Notes: generated by a model from the letters alone, not told the origin. A stretch of DNA of 48,756 nt from Paenibacillus alginolyticus DSM 5050 = NBRC 15375 (GCF_000422905.1 NZ_AUGY01000064.1:1-48756); one strand, 5' to 3'. Shown: positions 8,505-17,109, numbered from the stretch's first letter. Program-made: numbers and translations.

Positions 8505-9338
8505 ATGTCCTACATGAATATCCCGTATGGATTAGAGGAGAAGGATGTTCCCCTTTGCAAATTTATTTCCATTTGGGAAGTGCAGGCAGACGACGCTTAT
8601 CAAATTAGTAAAAAGGAGGGATTCGACACCCCCGGCCTGTTTATCACCTATGAAGGAAAAGGAACCCTTTCTCAATTAAATGACACCTATGAACTACACG
8701 CAGGCACATTTTTTTTCGTTCAGGAGGGAATTCCGTCTACGTATAGATGTCAAAATAATGATTGGAAGTTTTATTTTCTTGACTTCAGCAGCCCGGACAT
8801 GCCGCTCCTTCTCCAGCTTCCCGTCTGTGAGATCGTTTCAACGGGTAAAATCGCTGAAGCCGTTCAAATATGTGAGCGAATGATCAACAACCTGATTGCA
8901 CAACCAACCGGATACGCTTACTCTGCTAACATACTGCTGCAGGAAGTACTACTCCTTTTCGCCCGAGAGCAATCGGTTGCGTCTACCTCCCGTCATACGG
9001 AGCTCGACAAAATACTCATCTATATACATAAAAATATGGCCAAACCGATCCGAGTCGAAGAACTCGTACAACTTAGCGGCTTGTCCCGTACGTCCTTCTT
9101 TACCCGTTTTCGTTCCATAACCGGACTATCCCCTAGCGATTATATGTTGAAGCTAAAACTAGAGTCGGCGAAAGTATCTCTCGAGACGACAAATTTGTCA
9201 GTTAAAGAAATCGCAGCTAACCTACATTTTTATGACGAATTTCACTTCTCTAAGCTGTTTAAGAGAACCTGCGGCCTCTCCCCAAGCGCATTTCGCCGTC
9301 TGCACGATGATAAAAAAGTGGTCAAATCCACTGGATGA
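8505..9338 (+). CDS. AraC-family transcriptional regulator (module 2)
   Basis: This 277-aa regulator has an N-terminal sensor with degenerate cupin features (YEGKGTLSQL, LHAGTFFFVQEGIPSTY). The C-terminal AraC DNA-binding domain has a first HTH with LSGLSRTSFFTRFR, then NLSVKEIAANLHFYDEFHFSKLFKR, whose core is the family signature for the second HTH. The start at 8505 has GGGGTGG ahead; the frame opens at 8469 without a ribosome site. It is divergent from the module 2 dioxygenase across about 200 bp and is its likely regulator. Nothing in the sequence identifies the inducer. Confidence 0.88.
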   Translation: MSYMNIPYGLEEKDVPLCKFISIWEVQADDAYQISKKEGFDTPGLFITYEGKGTLSQLNDTYELHAGTFFFVQEGIPSTYRCQNNDWKFYFLDFSSPDMPLLLQLPVCEIVSTGKIAEAVQICERMINNLIAQPTGYAYSANILLQEVLLLFAREQSVASTSRHTELDKILIYIHKNMAKPIRVEELVQLSGLSRTSFFTRFRSITGLSPSDYMLKLKLESAKVSLETTNLSVKEIAANLHFYDEFHFSKLFKRTCGLSPSAFRRLHDDKKVVKSTG

Positions 9339-9406
9339 TAGGTCGGCTTGAAAGCGAAACTGTGGAGTGATTTCGAACATTAAGGCTGCAAATCTGAGGA
9401 TCGCGG

Positions 9407-9582
9407 GGAACGAGGAGACGTTATTTCGGTGATTATGTCGATGCGGGACCCGCACGCGGGACGTAGTGGCGATATTTTGGCGTTTTACCGGTTTTTCCAC
9501 CTCGAAAGCGGGAAATAGAGGCTCCTCGTTCCGCGAAAACGTGAATTACGCGGTTTTGAGCAAAATAAAACTTCTACGTTCC
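9407..9582. repeat. Three copies of a GGAACG-type intergenic repeat unit
   Basis: The 570-bp gap between araC module 2 and the arabinose regulator holds no gene. It carries three related 20-base units: one forward at 9407-9426 (begins GGAACGAGGAG) and two inverted at 9513-9532 and 9563-9582 (both end CGTTCC). The first two share GGAACGAGGAG exactly and face each other, so they could pair in a transcript. Between them lies GCGGGACCCGCACGCGGGAC. Short hairpins GTCCC/GGGAC (about 9750-9763) and AGATCC/GGATCT occur further on. The pattern suggests a dispersed non-coding repeat family. Confidence 0.5.
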
Positions 9583-9851
9583 GCTAAAATCTGGTGATGC
9601 CGGGTGCGTGTTGAGTTTGGGATACAAATATAAGAGAATATATTCACAGGTGGATGAACTATTATTGTTTGGCTACTTAGTAAAAGGAGCGGCTGTAAAG
9701 ATCCCTGACGGTCCTTTTAGGTTTAGAGGATCTCCGTAATTCTGTATTCACGTCCCCGTGGGACTGCCTCTCCATAAACGGTAATAAACTGAATTACAAC
9801 TCACACAACAACAAAAAAACAAAAATAATGATGGACTAACTCCGTTCCGCG

Positions 9852-9890
9852 TGGTATCTTATTGGTATTAAATAGTTATTATTTTGGTAT
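9852..9890 (+). promoter_or_regulatory. 11-bp-phased TGGTAT repeats ahead of the arabinose-type regulator
   Basis: TGGTAT occurs at 9852-9857, 9863-9868 and 9885-9890, at 11- and 22-bp spacing, within 60 bases of the regulator start. The phasing on one face of the helix suggests an operator, probably for autoregulation. The sequence does not resemble the Bacillus AraR site. Confidence 0.35.
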
Positions 9891-9910
9891 TGAATGGTGG
9901 TCCTGCTTGC

Positions 9911-10939
9911 ATGGAAAAATCTCCGCTTGTCAAAGAAAAACTGATCGAACAGCTGCGCCATCAGATTCAATCCTTACAAACCGATCAACTTGTTAAGATT
10001 CCTTCTGAGCGGGATTTGGCCGAAAGCTTTGATGCTAGCCGCGTCAGCGTACGTGCTGCGATTAAAATTCTTGTTAACGAGGGCCTATTGGTCCAGCTGC
10101 GGGGCAAAGGAACTTATATTGTCCCTTCTGTCCTCTTGGACACGTTGTATGTATTGTGCTCTCGGGATATTAAAGGTAATGACCCCTTCTATACGAATTT
10201 CCTTGTTGAGATCACCAACTTAGCAGCCAAACAAGCCATAAAGATATCTATGGTTAACCCTGAGCATCCTATGGAGTCTTCTATTCCAAGTCCGCTTGTC
10301 ATCATTGGTCAGATCGACGATGTGACATTAGATGAGCTCAAAGCAGCATCCGGCCAGCTATTTTCCATTCAACGTTATGCGCATCGCGATGATATCATCC
10401 AAATTTACTTTGATGACTATCGCATCGGCAGCAAAGCAGCCAAAACGCTTTACGATAATGGTCACCGTACCTTCACACTTCTTGGAGGACCTGATAAATA
10501 CGACTCATCGCGTTTAAGAAAACAAGGCTTTCTTGAATATTGCGGGCAGCAAGGTGTCCAAGTACAGGTCATTACCGAGAAAATGAATTGGGAAGGCGGA
10601 CGGAGAGCAGCTGACACCTTACTTTCAAGCGGTCTTACAGATGCCGTCTTTGCCGTCAACGATTGGATGGCTGCTGGATTTATTCAGGGCTTGCGCGAAA
10701 ATGGTTATCAGGTCCCAGCGGATGTTTCGGTTATCGGATGCGATGATATTCCACTCGCTGCCCAAATTTCCCCACGACTTACGACTTTCAGTTTGGATGC
10801 TAAGCATTTAGTTGAGGAGCTGCTTTCAGCGATTCATCGGAACATTTCCAATCAGACTAATTCTAGGGAACAAATTGTACTTTCGGCTGCTTACGTTAGT
10901 CGCGAGTCGGTTGCCAATATCAAACGATTAAAGGAGTAG
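9911..10939 (+). CDS. GntR/LacI-type regulator, AraR-like
   Basis: This 342-aa regulator joins a GntR winged helix (residues ~5-70, with PSERDLAESFDASRVSVRAA and LLVQLRGKGTYI) to a LacI-type periplasmic-binding sensor domain. In the sensor, DDYRIGSKAAKTLYDNGHR and VNDWMAAGFIQGLRENG are conserved. VSVIGCDDIPLAAQISP near the C-terminus is the LacI/GalR signature. This hybrid architecture is that of AraR, the arabinose repressor of Bacillus. It sits 9 bp ahead of the arabinofuranosidase gene, so control of L-arabinose polymer use is the natural inference. I chose the ATG at 9911; an in-frame TTG at 9884 lies in the upstream repeats. It is probably a repressor released by a sugar. Confidence 0.88.
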   Translation: MEKSPLVKEKLIEQLRHQIQSLQTDQLVKIPSERDLAESFDASRVSVRAAIKILVNEGLLVQLRGKGTYIVPSVLLDTLYVLCSRDIKGNDPFYTNFLVEITNLAAKQAIKISMVNPEHPMESSIPSPLVIIGQIDDVTLDELKAASGQLFSIQRYAHRDDIIQIYFDDYRIGSKAAKTLYDNGHRTFTLLGGPDKYDSSRLRKQGFLEYCGQQGVQVQVITEKMNWEGGRRAADTLLSSGLTDAVFAVNDWMAAGFIQGLRENGYQVPADVSVIGCDDIPLAAQISPRLTTFSLDAKHLVEELLSAIHRNISNQTNSREQIVLSAAYVSRESVANIKRLKE

Positions 10940-10948
10940 ATACCCACT

Positions 10949-12427
10949 ATGGCCAAGCTCATAATAAACGCGGATTCACCGAAAGGCACGATCGATCGCA
11001 ATATTTATGGTCATTTCTCTGAACATCTGGGACGCTGTATTTATGAGGGGATCTGGGTTGGTCTGGATTCTCCGATTCCGAACACGGAGGGTATGCGCAA
11101 CGATGTGATCGAAGCTTTGAAAAAACTTCAAATTCCTGTTTTGCGTTGGCCGGGCGGGTGTTTTGCCGATGAATATCACTGGAAAGATGGCGTAGGTCCA
11201 GCTGAGAAACGTAAGCGGATGATTAATACGCATTGGGGCGGTGTCTTGGAAAACAACCATTTCGGAACACATGAATTCTTGCGCTTGTGCGAGCTGATTG
11301 AAGCGGAGCCTTACATAAGCGGAAATGTTGGAAGCGGTACCGTAGCTGAAATGTCCGAATGGGTTGAGTATATGACCTTCGATGGCGAGTCGCCCATGGC
11401 GAACTGGCGTCAGGAGAATGGTCGTGAAAAACCGTGGAAGCTTACCTATTTTGGCGTAGGGAATGAGAACTGGGGCTGTGGCGGTGACATGCGTCCGGAA
11501 TATTACGCTGACCTTTACCGCAGATATGCGTGTTACGTGCGAAATTATGGGGATAACCGTATTTTCAAAATCGCTTGCGGTGCAAACAGTGCCGACTACA
11601 ACTGGACGGAAGTATTAATGAGAGAAGCCGCCAAGTATATGGATGGTTTAAGTCTTCATTACTATACCATTCCTACTGGGAATTGGAAGGATAAAGGCTC
11701 CGCAACAGACTTTGGGGAACTAGAATGGTTCCAAACCCTTGAGAAAACCTTATTTATGGACGAACTCATTACACGCCATGATACCATTATGACCAAATAT
11801 GATCCTGAGAAACGAGTTGCCCTCATTGTCGATGAATGGGGAACATGGTTCAATGTAGAGTCTGGAACGAATCCTGGCTTCTTATATCAACAAAATACGA
11901 TGCGTGATGCGCTCGTCGCCGGAATTAATTTGAACATTTTCCATAAGCATAGTGATCGTGTTCGCATGGCAAACATTGCTCAGGTCGTCAATGTCTTGCA
12001 ATCCGTCATTCTTACTGAAGGCGCCGACATGCTTCTTACACCTACTTATCATGTTTTTGACATGTACAAAGTTCATCAAGGTGCTAGCCTCATCAGCACT
12101 CATGCAGAAAGCCCATCTTATGAGTTGGATGGTAAAAAAATCGATCAACTCAGCGTATCTGCCTCCTTAGATACGGCTAACCAATTACACATTTCGCTAT
12201 GTAATCTGCACCATTCGGAACATCTTGAAGTAAACTGTGATGTTCGCGGGCGTACGGTGAGATCTGTCACGGGTCGTATTCTAACCTCAGACAACATTCA
12301 ATCACATAACACCTTCGATGAACCTGAAACGGTAAAACTTATGGATTTCACCAACTTCAGGTTTGAAAATGATCAGCTCATCGTTACACTTCCTGCCAAA
12401 TCCGTTGTCACGCTTCGTCTTTCTTAG
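10949..12427 (+). CDS. abfA: Alpha-L-arabinofuranosidase, GH51
   Basis: This is an intracellular glycoside hydrolase family 51 enzyme of 492 aa, which removes terminal L-arabinofuranosyl units from arabino-oligosaccharides. The start region IYGHFSEHLGRCIYEGIWV and LRWPGGCFADEYHWKDGVG are hallmarks of the family. The acid/base Glu is in GVGNENWGCGG near residue 175 and the nucleophile Glu is in VDEWGTWF near residue 295. No signal peptide is present, as usual for this family, so it acts on imported oligosaccharides. A C-terminal beta domain completes the expected length. It is co-transcribed with the upstream AraR-like regulator, whose stop lies within its AAAGGAGTAG ribosome site, and with the following DUF6171 gene. 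No arabinose uptake or catabolic genes are in the window. Confidence 0.95.
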   Translation: MAKLIINADSPKGTIDRNIYGHFSEHLGRCIYEGIWVGLDSPIPNTEGMRNDVIEALKKLQIPVLRWPGGCFADEYHWKDGVGPAEKRKRMINTHWGGVLENNHFGTHEFLRLCELIEAEPYISGNVGSGTVAEMSEWVEYMTFDGESPMANWRQENGREKPWKLTYFGVGNENWGCGGDMRPEYYADLYRRYACYVRNYGDNRIFKIACGANSADYNWTEVLMREAAKYMDGLSLHYYTIPTGNWKDKGSATDFGELEWFQTLEKTLFMDELITRHDTIMTKYDPEKRVALIVDEWGTWFNVESGTNPGFLYQQNTMRDALVAGINLNIFHKHSDRVRMANIAQVVNVLQSVILTEGADMLLTPTYHVFDMYKVHQGASLISTHAESPSYELDGKKIDQLSVSASLDTANQLHISLCNLHHSEHLEVNCDVRGRTVRSVTGRILTSDNIQSHNTFDEPETVKLMDFTNFRFENDQLIVTLPAKSVVTLRLS

Positions 12428-12441
12428 GGAGCGTATCCGAT

Positions 12442-12726
12442 ATGGAGAGCCAGAATAACGAAATGAAAGCTATGCCTGCATGCAAAGGTTGTTCCGCAAC
12501 GGTACATGTGACGCCTGAAGAAATCGCCAAGCTTTTTGGCGAAACGCTCCGAGTACGTAATCTTAAGCTGACTACAGAAGAAGAGTATGATCGGCGGATC
12601 GCGATATGCGATGGCTGCAAAGACTATCAATTCGGAACAACATGCCGCTTTTGCGGTTGTCTCATGGCCATTAAGGCCAAGCTATCGGCTGCTCGTTGCC
12701 CGGCTCCGCAAGGGAGCAGATGGTAA
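12442..12726 (+). CDS. DUF6171-family cysteine-rich protein
   Basis: This 94-aa protein has paired cysteines CKGC (residues ~15-18), CDGC (~53-56), CRFCGC (~67-72) and a final RCP, enough for one or two zinc sites. The spacing matches DUF6171, a small Firmicute family without known function. GGGAG precedes the ATG by nine bases. It starts 14 bp after the arabinofuranosidase stop, so it is translated from the same transcript. A terminator follows directly. A link to arabinose use is only positional. Confidence 0.75.
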   Translation: MESQNNEMKAMPACKGCSATVHVTPEEIAKLFGETLRVRNLKLTTEEEYDRRIAICDGCKDYQFGTTCRFCGCLMAIKAKLSAARCPAPQGSRW

Positions 12727-12738
12727 CTCACTCAAGAA

Positions 12739-12780
12739 AAAGCTCGCCCCCCTTTTCAAAATATGAGGGGAGCGAGCTTT
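12739..12780. terminator. Terminator closing the arabinofuranosidase operon
   Basis: AAAGCTCG(C)CCC pairs with GGGGAGCGAGCTTT around an A/T-rich loop, with T-rich flanks on both strands. It lies between convergent genes and is probably bidirectional. Confidence 0.9.
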
Positions 12781-12791
12781 ATTTAATTTGC

Positions 12792-13628
12792 TCAGCGGCT
12801 GTAAACCAATGGATTTAAAGCTGTTGCCGCCAAATCGCCTGGTTGAATACCAGGAAACCACGCTTTCAAATCGTTCTCACGCGCTTTACTATCCGGCTCG
12901 GCTACTCTAATTCCGTCGGCATAATAAATCACGGTCATCACTTTACGCATAGTGTCCGTAGGATTTCCAGGCGCGCTGTGCAGTGTCCACCCGGAGTGGA
13001 ACGTTGCATCGCCGGCCTCCATGGAGCCGTGAGACATCGTTTCGAAACCTTTGCCTTCAATGTATCCGGCAAGCGTTCGGTGGGATTCGTCGGAAATGAC
13101 CATTTTATTAATATAGCCCATAAGGTGGGACTCTGACGCAAATGTCATAGATCCCACCTCTTGAGAAATAGGAACTAATGGCATCCACATCGTAATCGTC
13201 TTGTCTGTATCGAGCGGCCAATAGATTTGGTCTTGATGCCATGGCGTATGACCTCCGTGAGGTTCTTTAAACAGGGCTTGATCATGATAAATTCGTACCC
13301 CGTCCACCCCCATTAAATCAGCCGCGATTTTAGCAAACCGCTTAGCCATTACGAATCGCATTACCGCTTCACTTTTCTCCCATAGATTTGAGATTTGGAT
13401 AAAGGCCTTTCCATACGTATCTCGCTGCTCGAGCGGCTTGTCATGCTTATTCAGTTGTTTCACCAAGTGACTAATAACGGGCTCATAGAAAGCGATTTCT
13501 GACTCGCTTGCCACCTGTCTAAGAGCAATATGTCCTTTTTTCTGATAGCTTTCTATTTGCTGCGCAGACAATTCATAGTTGTCTTCCATAGGTAAATCAT
13601 TGCTAAAACTTGTTTCCCGAATGCTCAA
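12792..13628 (-). CDS. PhyH-family Fe(II)/2-oxoglutarate dioxygenase (module 3)
   Basis: This 278-aa PhyH oxygenase has a clear iron triad, H-Q-D in HTPWHQDQIYWPL and His in WTLHSAPGN. The 2-oxoglutarate Arg is in MRKVMTVIYY. KEPHGGHTPWHQD and SQEVGSMTFASESHL resemble the ectoine-hydroxylase/PhyH subgroup. I chose the TTG at 13628, which follows GAGGTGA at 8 bases. The frame extends 24 codons upstream to 13700, but that extension crosses the promoter elements and a 21-bp repeat. It is convergent with the arabinofuranosidase unit and divergent from its own AraC regulator. The substrate is unknown. Confidence 0.88.
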   Translation of the reverse strand: MSIRETSFSNDLPMEDNYELSAQQIESYQKKGHIALRQVASESEIAFYEPVISHLVKQLNKHDKPLEQRDTYGKAFIQISNLWEKSEAVMRFVMAKRFAKIAADLMGVDGVRIYHDQALFKEPHGGHTPWHQDQIYWPLDTDKTITMWMPLVPISQEVGSMTFASESHLMGYINKMVISDESHRTLAGYIEGKGFETMSHGSMEAGDATFHSGWTLHSAPGNPTDTMRKVMTVIYYADGIRVAEPDSKARENDLKAWFPGIQPGDLAATALNPLVYSR

Positions 13629-13650
13629 CCTCTGCTCACCTCTTTGTATA

Positions 13651-13718
13651 ATTATAGCTTTATTATAGGAGTCAAATGGTTCAAAATCTTTGTCAAACAA
13701 GGTTTTATTATTGTCAAA
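13651..13718 (-). promoter_or_regulatory. Promoter of phyH module 3 with 21-bp-spaced activator repeats
   Basis: Two TATAAT elements on the minus strand (13651-13656 and 13662-13667) lack a good -35. Upstream, TTGTCAAA occurs at 13690-13697 and again at 13711-13718, exactly 21 bp apart. The arrangement parallels the module 1 promoter although the repeat sequence differs, which suits a separate AraC-type activator. Confidence 0.55.
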
Positions 13719-13802
13719 AACAACTGGATTAGATGTACATCGAAGTACTAAAATAAGAGATAAGAAGAATTAATTTTCAATTGTAGAGAGAAGGATTCAA
13801 GC

Positions 13803-14672
13803 ATGTACACCGAATTATTGAAACAACATTCGATTGTTCCTTTTGTTAGGCAAAGTGAGTTCGCTGTTCGTAAGCCGTGGACATATCCGGAGCGTAGATT
13901 GCTTGATTACCTACTCGTTTATATTCAAGAGGGTACTTGCTGTTTTTGGGTAGATCAAAAGAAGTATATGTTTCAAGCGGGTCAATTCTGCCTCGTTCAA
14001 CCGGGAAGCTTACTAACACTCGAAGGGCTGACTAACACCGTTACGCCTTTTATTCATTTTGATTTATGTTATAATTCCGAACGTGAACACAGCTTCCCCA
14101 CCCGACCCGGTCAGATTGATTTATCAGCTTATATGAACCTGATGCAGCCAACAATCAACGATCTATATGGGATTCAAATGCCGGTGCAGGTCTATCCCTC
14201 CAACCCATCAAAATTAAAAGAAACGCTTTTTCAGGTTATTGAGTATGCTGGGCAGGAAGACCCGCTCATACAGCTGAAAACCCAACATCTCGTTACGGAA
14301 ATTATCATTTCACTACTAGAGACTTACTATCAGGCGACACAAACACCTGTACATTCATTCAACTGGATTACTTCTTACTTTTCCAATCATCTAAGCGAAC
14401 CCCTTTCATTAGAGGACATGGCGAATCGAGCCAGCTTATCCGTTTCCAGATTCAGCTTCATGTTCAAACAGCGATACGGTATCTCGCCTCACCAGTATTT
14501 AATCAACATGCGGGTTAATCACGCCAAGGAACTGCTCACAAACACAGATCTTAGTCTCGAATCTATAGCCCTCTACTGCGGTTTTGCTGATTTACACCAT
14601 TTCTCCAAAATGTTTAAAAAAAGAACGGGCTCTACACCTGGTGAACATCGGAAAGCTAGCAAGAGCATTTAA
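13803..14672 (+). CDS. AraC-family transcriptional regulator (module 3)
   Basis: This 289-aa regulator has an N-terminal cupin-like sensor (LLVYIQEGTCCFWV, FQAGQFCLVQPGS) and a C-terminal AraC domain. The first HTH includes RASLSVSRFSFMFKQRYG, and the second has TDLSLESIALYCGFADLHHF with SKMFKKRTG, the usual end of the signature. The ATG is preceded by GAGAGAAGGA. It is divergent from the module 3 dioxygenase and presumably activates it through the 21-bp repeats between them. The ligand is not inferable. Confidence 0.9.
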   Translation: MYTELLKQHSIVPFVRQSEFAVRKPWTYPERRLLDYLLVYIQEGTCCFWVDQKKYMFQAGQFCLVQPGSLLTLEGLTNTVTPFIHFDLCYNSEREHSFPTRPGQIDLSAYMNLMQPTINDLYGIQMPVQVYPSNPSKLKETLFQVIEYAGQEDPLIQLKTQHLVTEIIISLLETYYQATQTPVHSFNWITSYFSNHLSEPLSLEDMANRASLSVSRFSFMFKQRYGISPHQYLINMRVNHAKELLTNTDLSLESIALYCGFADLHHFSKMFKKRTGSTPGEHRKASKSI

Positions 14673-14682
14673 TAACAGAAAA

Positions 14683-14722
14683 AAATCCCCTTCCTCCGAT
14701 AATCATATCGAAGAAGGGGATC
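14683..14722. terminator. Terminator between araC module 3 and the Gfo/Idh/MocA gene
   Basis: ATCCCCTTCcTCCGATa pairs with the complementary ATATCGaAGAAGGGGAT half; A-rich and T-rich flanks on either side allow use by both convergent genes. Confidence 0.85.
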
Positions 14723-14748
14723 CTTCATTTCCCAGGAAATAGTCGAAA

Positions 14749-15831
14749 CTAGTCGAAATAAACGGCTTTCCCTGTTTTTGCTGATTCATAAATGGCTTCT
14801 AAGATTTCAGATACGACACATGCTTGCTCAGGAGTTACAACTGGATCTGTATCATTCTCGATCGCTTGAATCCATAGGCGCATTTCCAAATCCGGCGCAC
14901 TTTCTGTTTCACCATCGTAGAAGGCTACGCCGCCAGCATTCAATTCAACTTCGGTCGTGTATAAACGGCTGTGCTTCTCACCATTAATACGAAGTCCGCC
15001 TTTCATATCAGCGCCGCCCTCAGTTCCGCTAAGTGTACATTTCGCTTCATCCACTTCAAGTGTATTCAGCGCCCAGCTTGATTCAAGAATAATCGTAGCT
15101 CCATTTTTCATTGTAATCATACCAAATGCGGAATCCTCAACGGTGAACTTGGAAGGATCCCAAGGTCCCCAAGCATTAGCTGCATTTTCACGTTGGGATA
15201 ATTTATGATAAGAAGTACCTAGTACGACCTTCGGCTCATAGTTGTTCATCATCCACATGGTTAAATCCAGTGCATGCGTTCCGATATCGATCAGCGGGCC
15301 TCCGCCTTGCTTCTCTTCATCAAGGAAAACGCCCCAAGTAGGTACGGCGCGGCGACGAATCGCATGAGCCTTAGCGAAGTAAATCTCACCTAGCTCTCCT
15401 TCCGAGCATAATTGGTGCAAATGTTGGCTATCGCCACGGAAGCGGTTGTTGTAACCAACTGTCAGCTTTTTACCAGTACGCTTAGCTGCTTCCACCATAC
15501 GGCGTGCATCTGCCGCTGTTTTAGCCATAGGTTTCTCAGACATAACGTGCTTGCCTGCTTCTAATGCAGCAATCGTGATTTCCGCATGCGAATCATTTGG
15601 CGTACAGACATGAACGATGTCAATGGAGCTGTCTTTTAGAACTTCGCGGTAATCTTCATATACACGAGCGTCTTCTTTGCCATACTTAGCAGCAGCTTCC
15701 TGCGCTTTTTCAGAAACGATGTCACAGAAAGCCACCATTTCAACATTCTTTAGTTTGTTCAAACTTGGCATGTGCTTGCCATTGGCAATCCCGCCACAAC
15801 CAATTATTGCTATACGATACGTTTTTGACAT
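14749..15831 (-). CDS. Gfo/Idh/MocA-family oxidoreductase
   Basis: This 360-aa NAD(P)-dependent dehydrogenase has an N-terminal Rossmann fold starting RIAIIGCGGIANGKH and the family motif EKPMAKTAADARRMVEAA near residue 100. A second alpha/beta domain follows, carrying GGGPLIDIGTHALDLTMW with the conserved Asp-His pair. Members oxidise or epimerise sugars, inositols and related polyols. AAGGAGG stands eight bases before the ATG. A tandem TAGTCGAAA duplication lies at the stop codon. It is a single-gene unit, divergent from the MerR fusion gene. The specific substrate is unknown, though the nearby arabinofuranosidase makes sugar metabolism plausible. Confidence 0.92.
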   Translation of the reverse strand: MSKTYRIAIIGCGGIANGKHMPSLNKLKNVEMVAFCDIVSEKAQEAAAKYGKEDARVYEDYREVLKDSSIDIVHVCTPNDSHAEITIAALEAGKHVMSEKPMAKTAADARRMVEAAKRTGKKLTVGYNNRFRGDSQHLHQLCSEGELGEIYFAKAHAIRRRAVPTWGVFLDEEKQGGGPLIDIGTHALDLTMWMMNNYEPKVVLGTSYHKLSQRENAANAWGPWDPSKFTVEDSAFGMITMKNGATIILESSWALNTLEVDEAKCTLSGTEGGADMKGGLRINGEKHSRLYTTEVELNAGGVAFYDGETESAPDLEMRLWIQAIENDTDPVVTPEQACVVSEILEAIYESAKTGKAVYFD

Positions 15832-16019
15832 GATAATCCTCCTTAGAGTTTTACTCCAGTAAACCTTTTTTCGTTGTTAAGCCTTAGATTGTATAACCGT
15901 TAGGCTTCTCACATTTGCTCATAGCTAGTACTATATAAGAGTATAACAAAAACCAACAAAAATAAAATTTCTGATCTGGCGAAAATTGTATGCAATTGTG
16001 CCATGATGGAGGATCATAC

Positions 16020-17109
16020 ATGCTGATTAATGAAATTTCCCGCAAACTTGGCATCACAGCAAGAGCCATTCGCTTCTATGAGCAAAAAGGACTACTAACG
16101 CCTGCAAAGCAGAAAGAGAATGGTTATCGAACCTACACAGAACAAGATGCGTGGAGATTGCAAACCATTATTTCACTACGGGAAGTGGGAATGACACTCG
16201 AAGATATTCGTCAAACCTTAGCCCAAACTGATTTAAATCAACAAGAGGAAGTGCTAAGCGCCCTGCAAATGCAGCGTTCAATGCTGTTTCAACAGTGGAC
16301 TGAAATGAAACAAATCATCGGAACCATGGATCAGATGATCCAAGCCGCTCAAGGAAGCAGCAACCTGCCGACTGAACTGCTTTACGAGCTGCAAAGAGCT
16401 GCGAGACCTAAGGGGAAGCTGGCGCGACTATTGGGATTTCGATCGAAAGGCCCTACAGTTTGATGAGCTGCTCCAGCCTGCTTCCTCGTTTGTAGATATC
16501 ACAGAAAACGGCCCGCTAAGCGACAACGATAGGAGCTGCTCTCCCGTATATACAAGCTACGAGGCAGCATTAGACAAAATCGTTCAGCTTATCTCCCCTG
16601 CGCATGGCCTTAAGGGGCTTGATGTAGGAACAGGCACCGGCAACTTGGCCGGCAAGCTGCAGCAAATCGGCCTCACCATGTCCGCGATCGACCAATCCAA
16701 GCAAATGCTCATGCTTTGTGCGGCCAAATATGCGGACATCGAACTTAAGCTCGGCAATGTACTGGCCATTCCATTCATGGATAGTACATTTGATTATGTT
16801 GTCAGTTCATTTGCTCTTCATCATCTGACAGAAGCACAAAGAGAGCTAGCCTGGGGTGAAATGCTGCGTGTTTTGAAGCCTGGAGGAGTCATGTGCTTAG
16901 CCGATTATATGATGCAAGATCGAAATGAGGCAGATGCCTTTTTAGCCAATCTCATTTCGTCTAAGGCTACCAAGCTGCCTATGATGCATGAGCAGGTCGA
17001 TCTCTACATGACGCATACCCATATAACGGAGTGGTTACTCTCTCATACACGCCAAGTGAAATCAGAACCATTGGGGAACAGCATCTACGTTGTTTACGCA
17101 CAAAAATGA
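16020..17109 (+). pseudogene. MerR regulator-methyltransferase fusion gene, frameshifted
   Basis: The first part (147 aa to 16463, ATG at 16020 after GGAGG) is a MerR regulator with the HTH signature ISRKLGITARAIRFYEQKGLL and a dimerisation helix, but its end GKLARLLGF is out of frame. Taking out one base from the run of four G at 16412-16415 joins it to an open frame, WRDYWDFDRKALQFDELL, that continues into a class I SAM-dependent methyltransferase. That domain has the SAM motif GLDVGTGTGNLAGKL, the VSSFALHHL segment and LRVLKPGG, and ends at 17109. The restored protein would have 362 aa with MerR then methyltransferase, a known but little studied architecture. The frameshift could be a real mutation, a programmed slip on the G run, or a sequencing error. 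Confidence 0.8.

Noticed and set aside
14741..14762. Tandem TAGTCGAAA duplication at the oxidoreductase stop.
   Set aside because: A single short duplication with no visible consequence.
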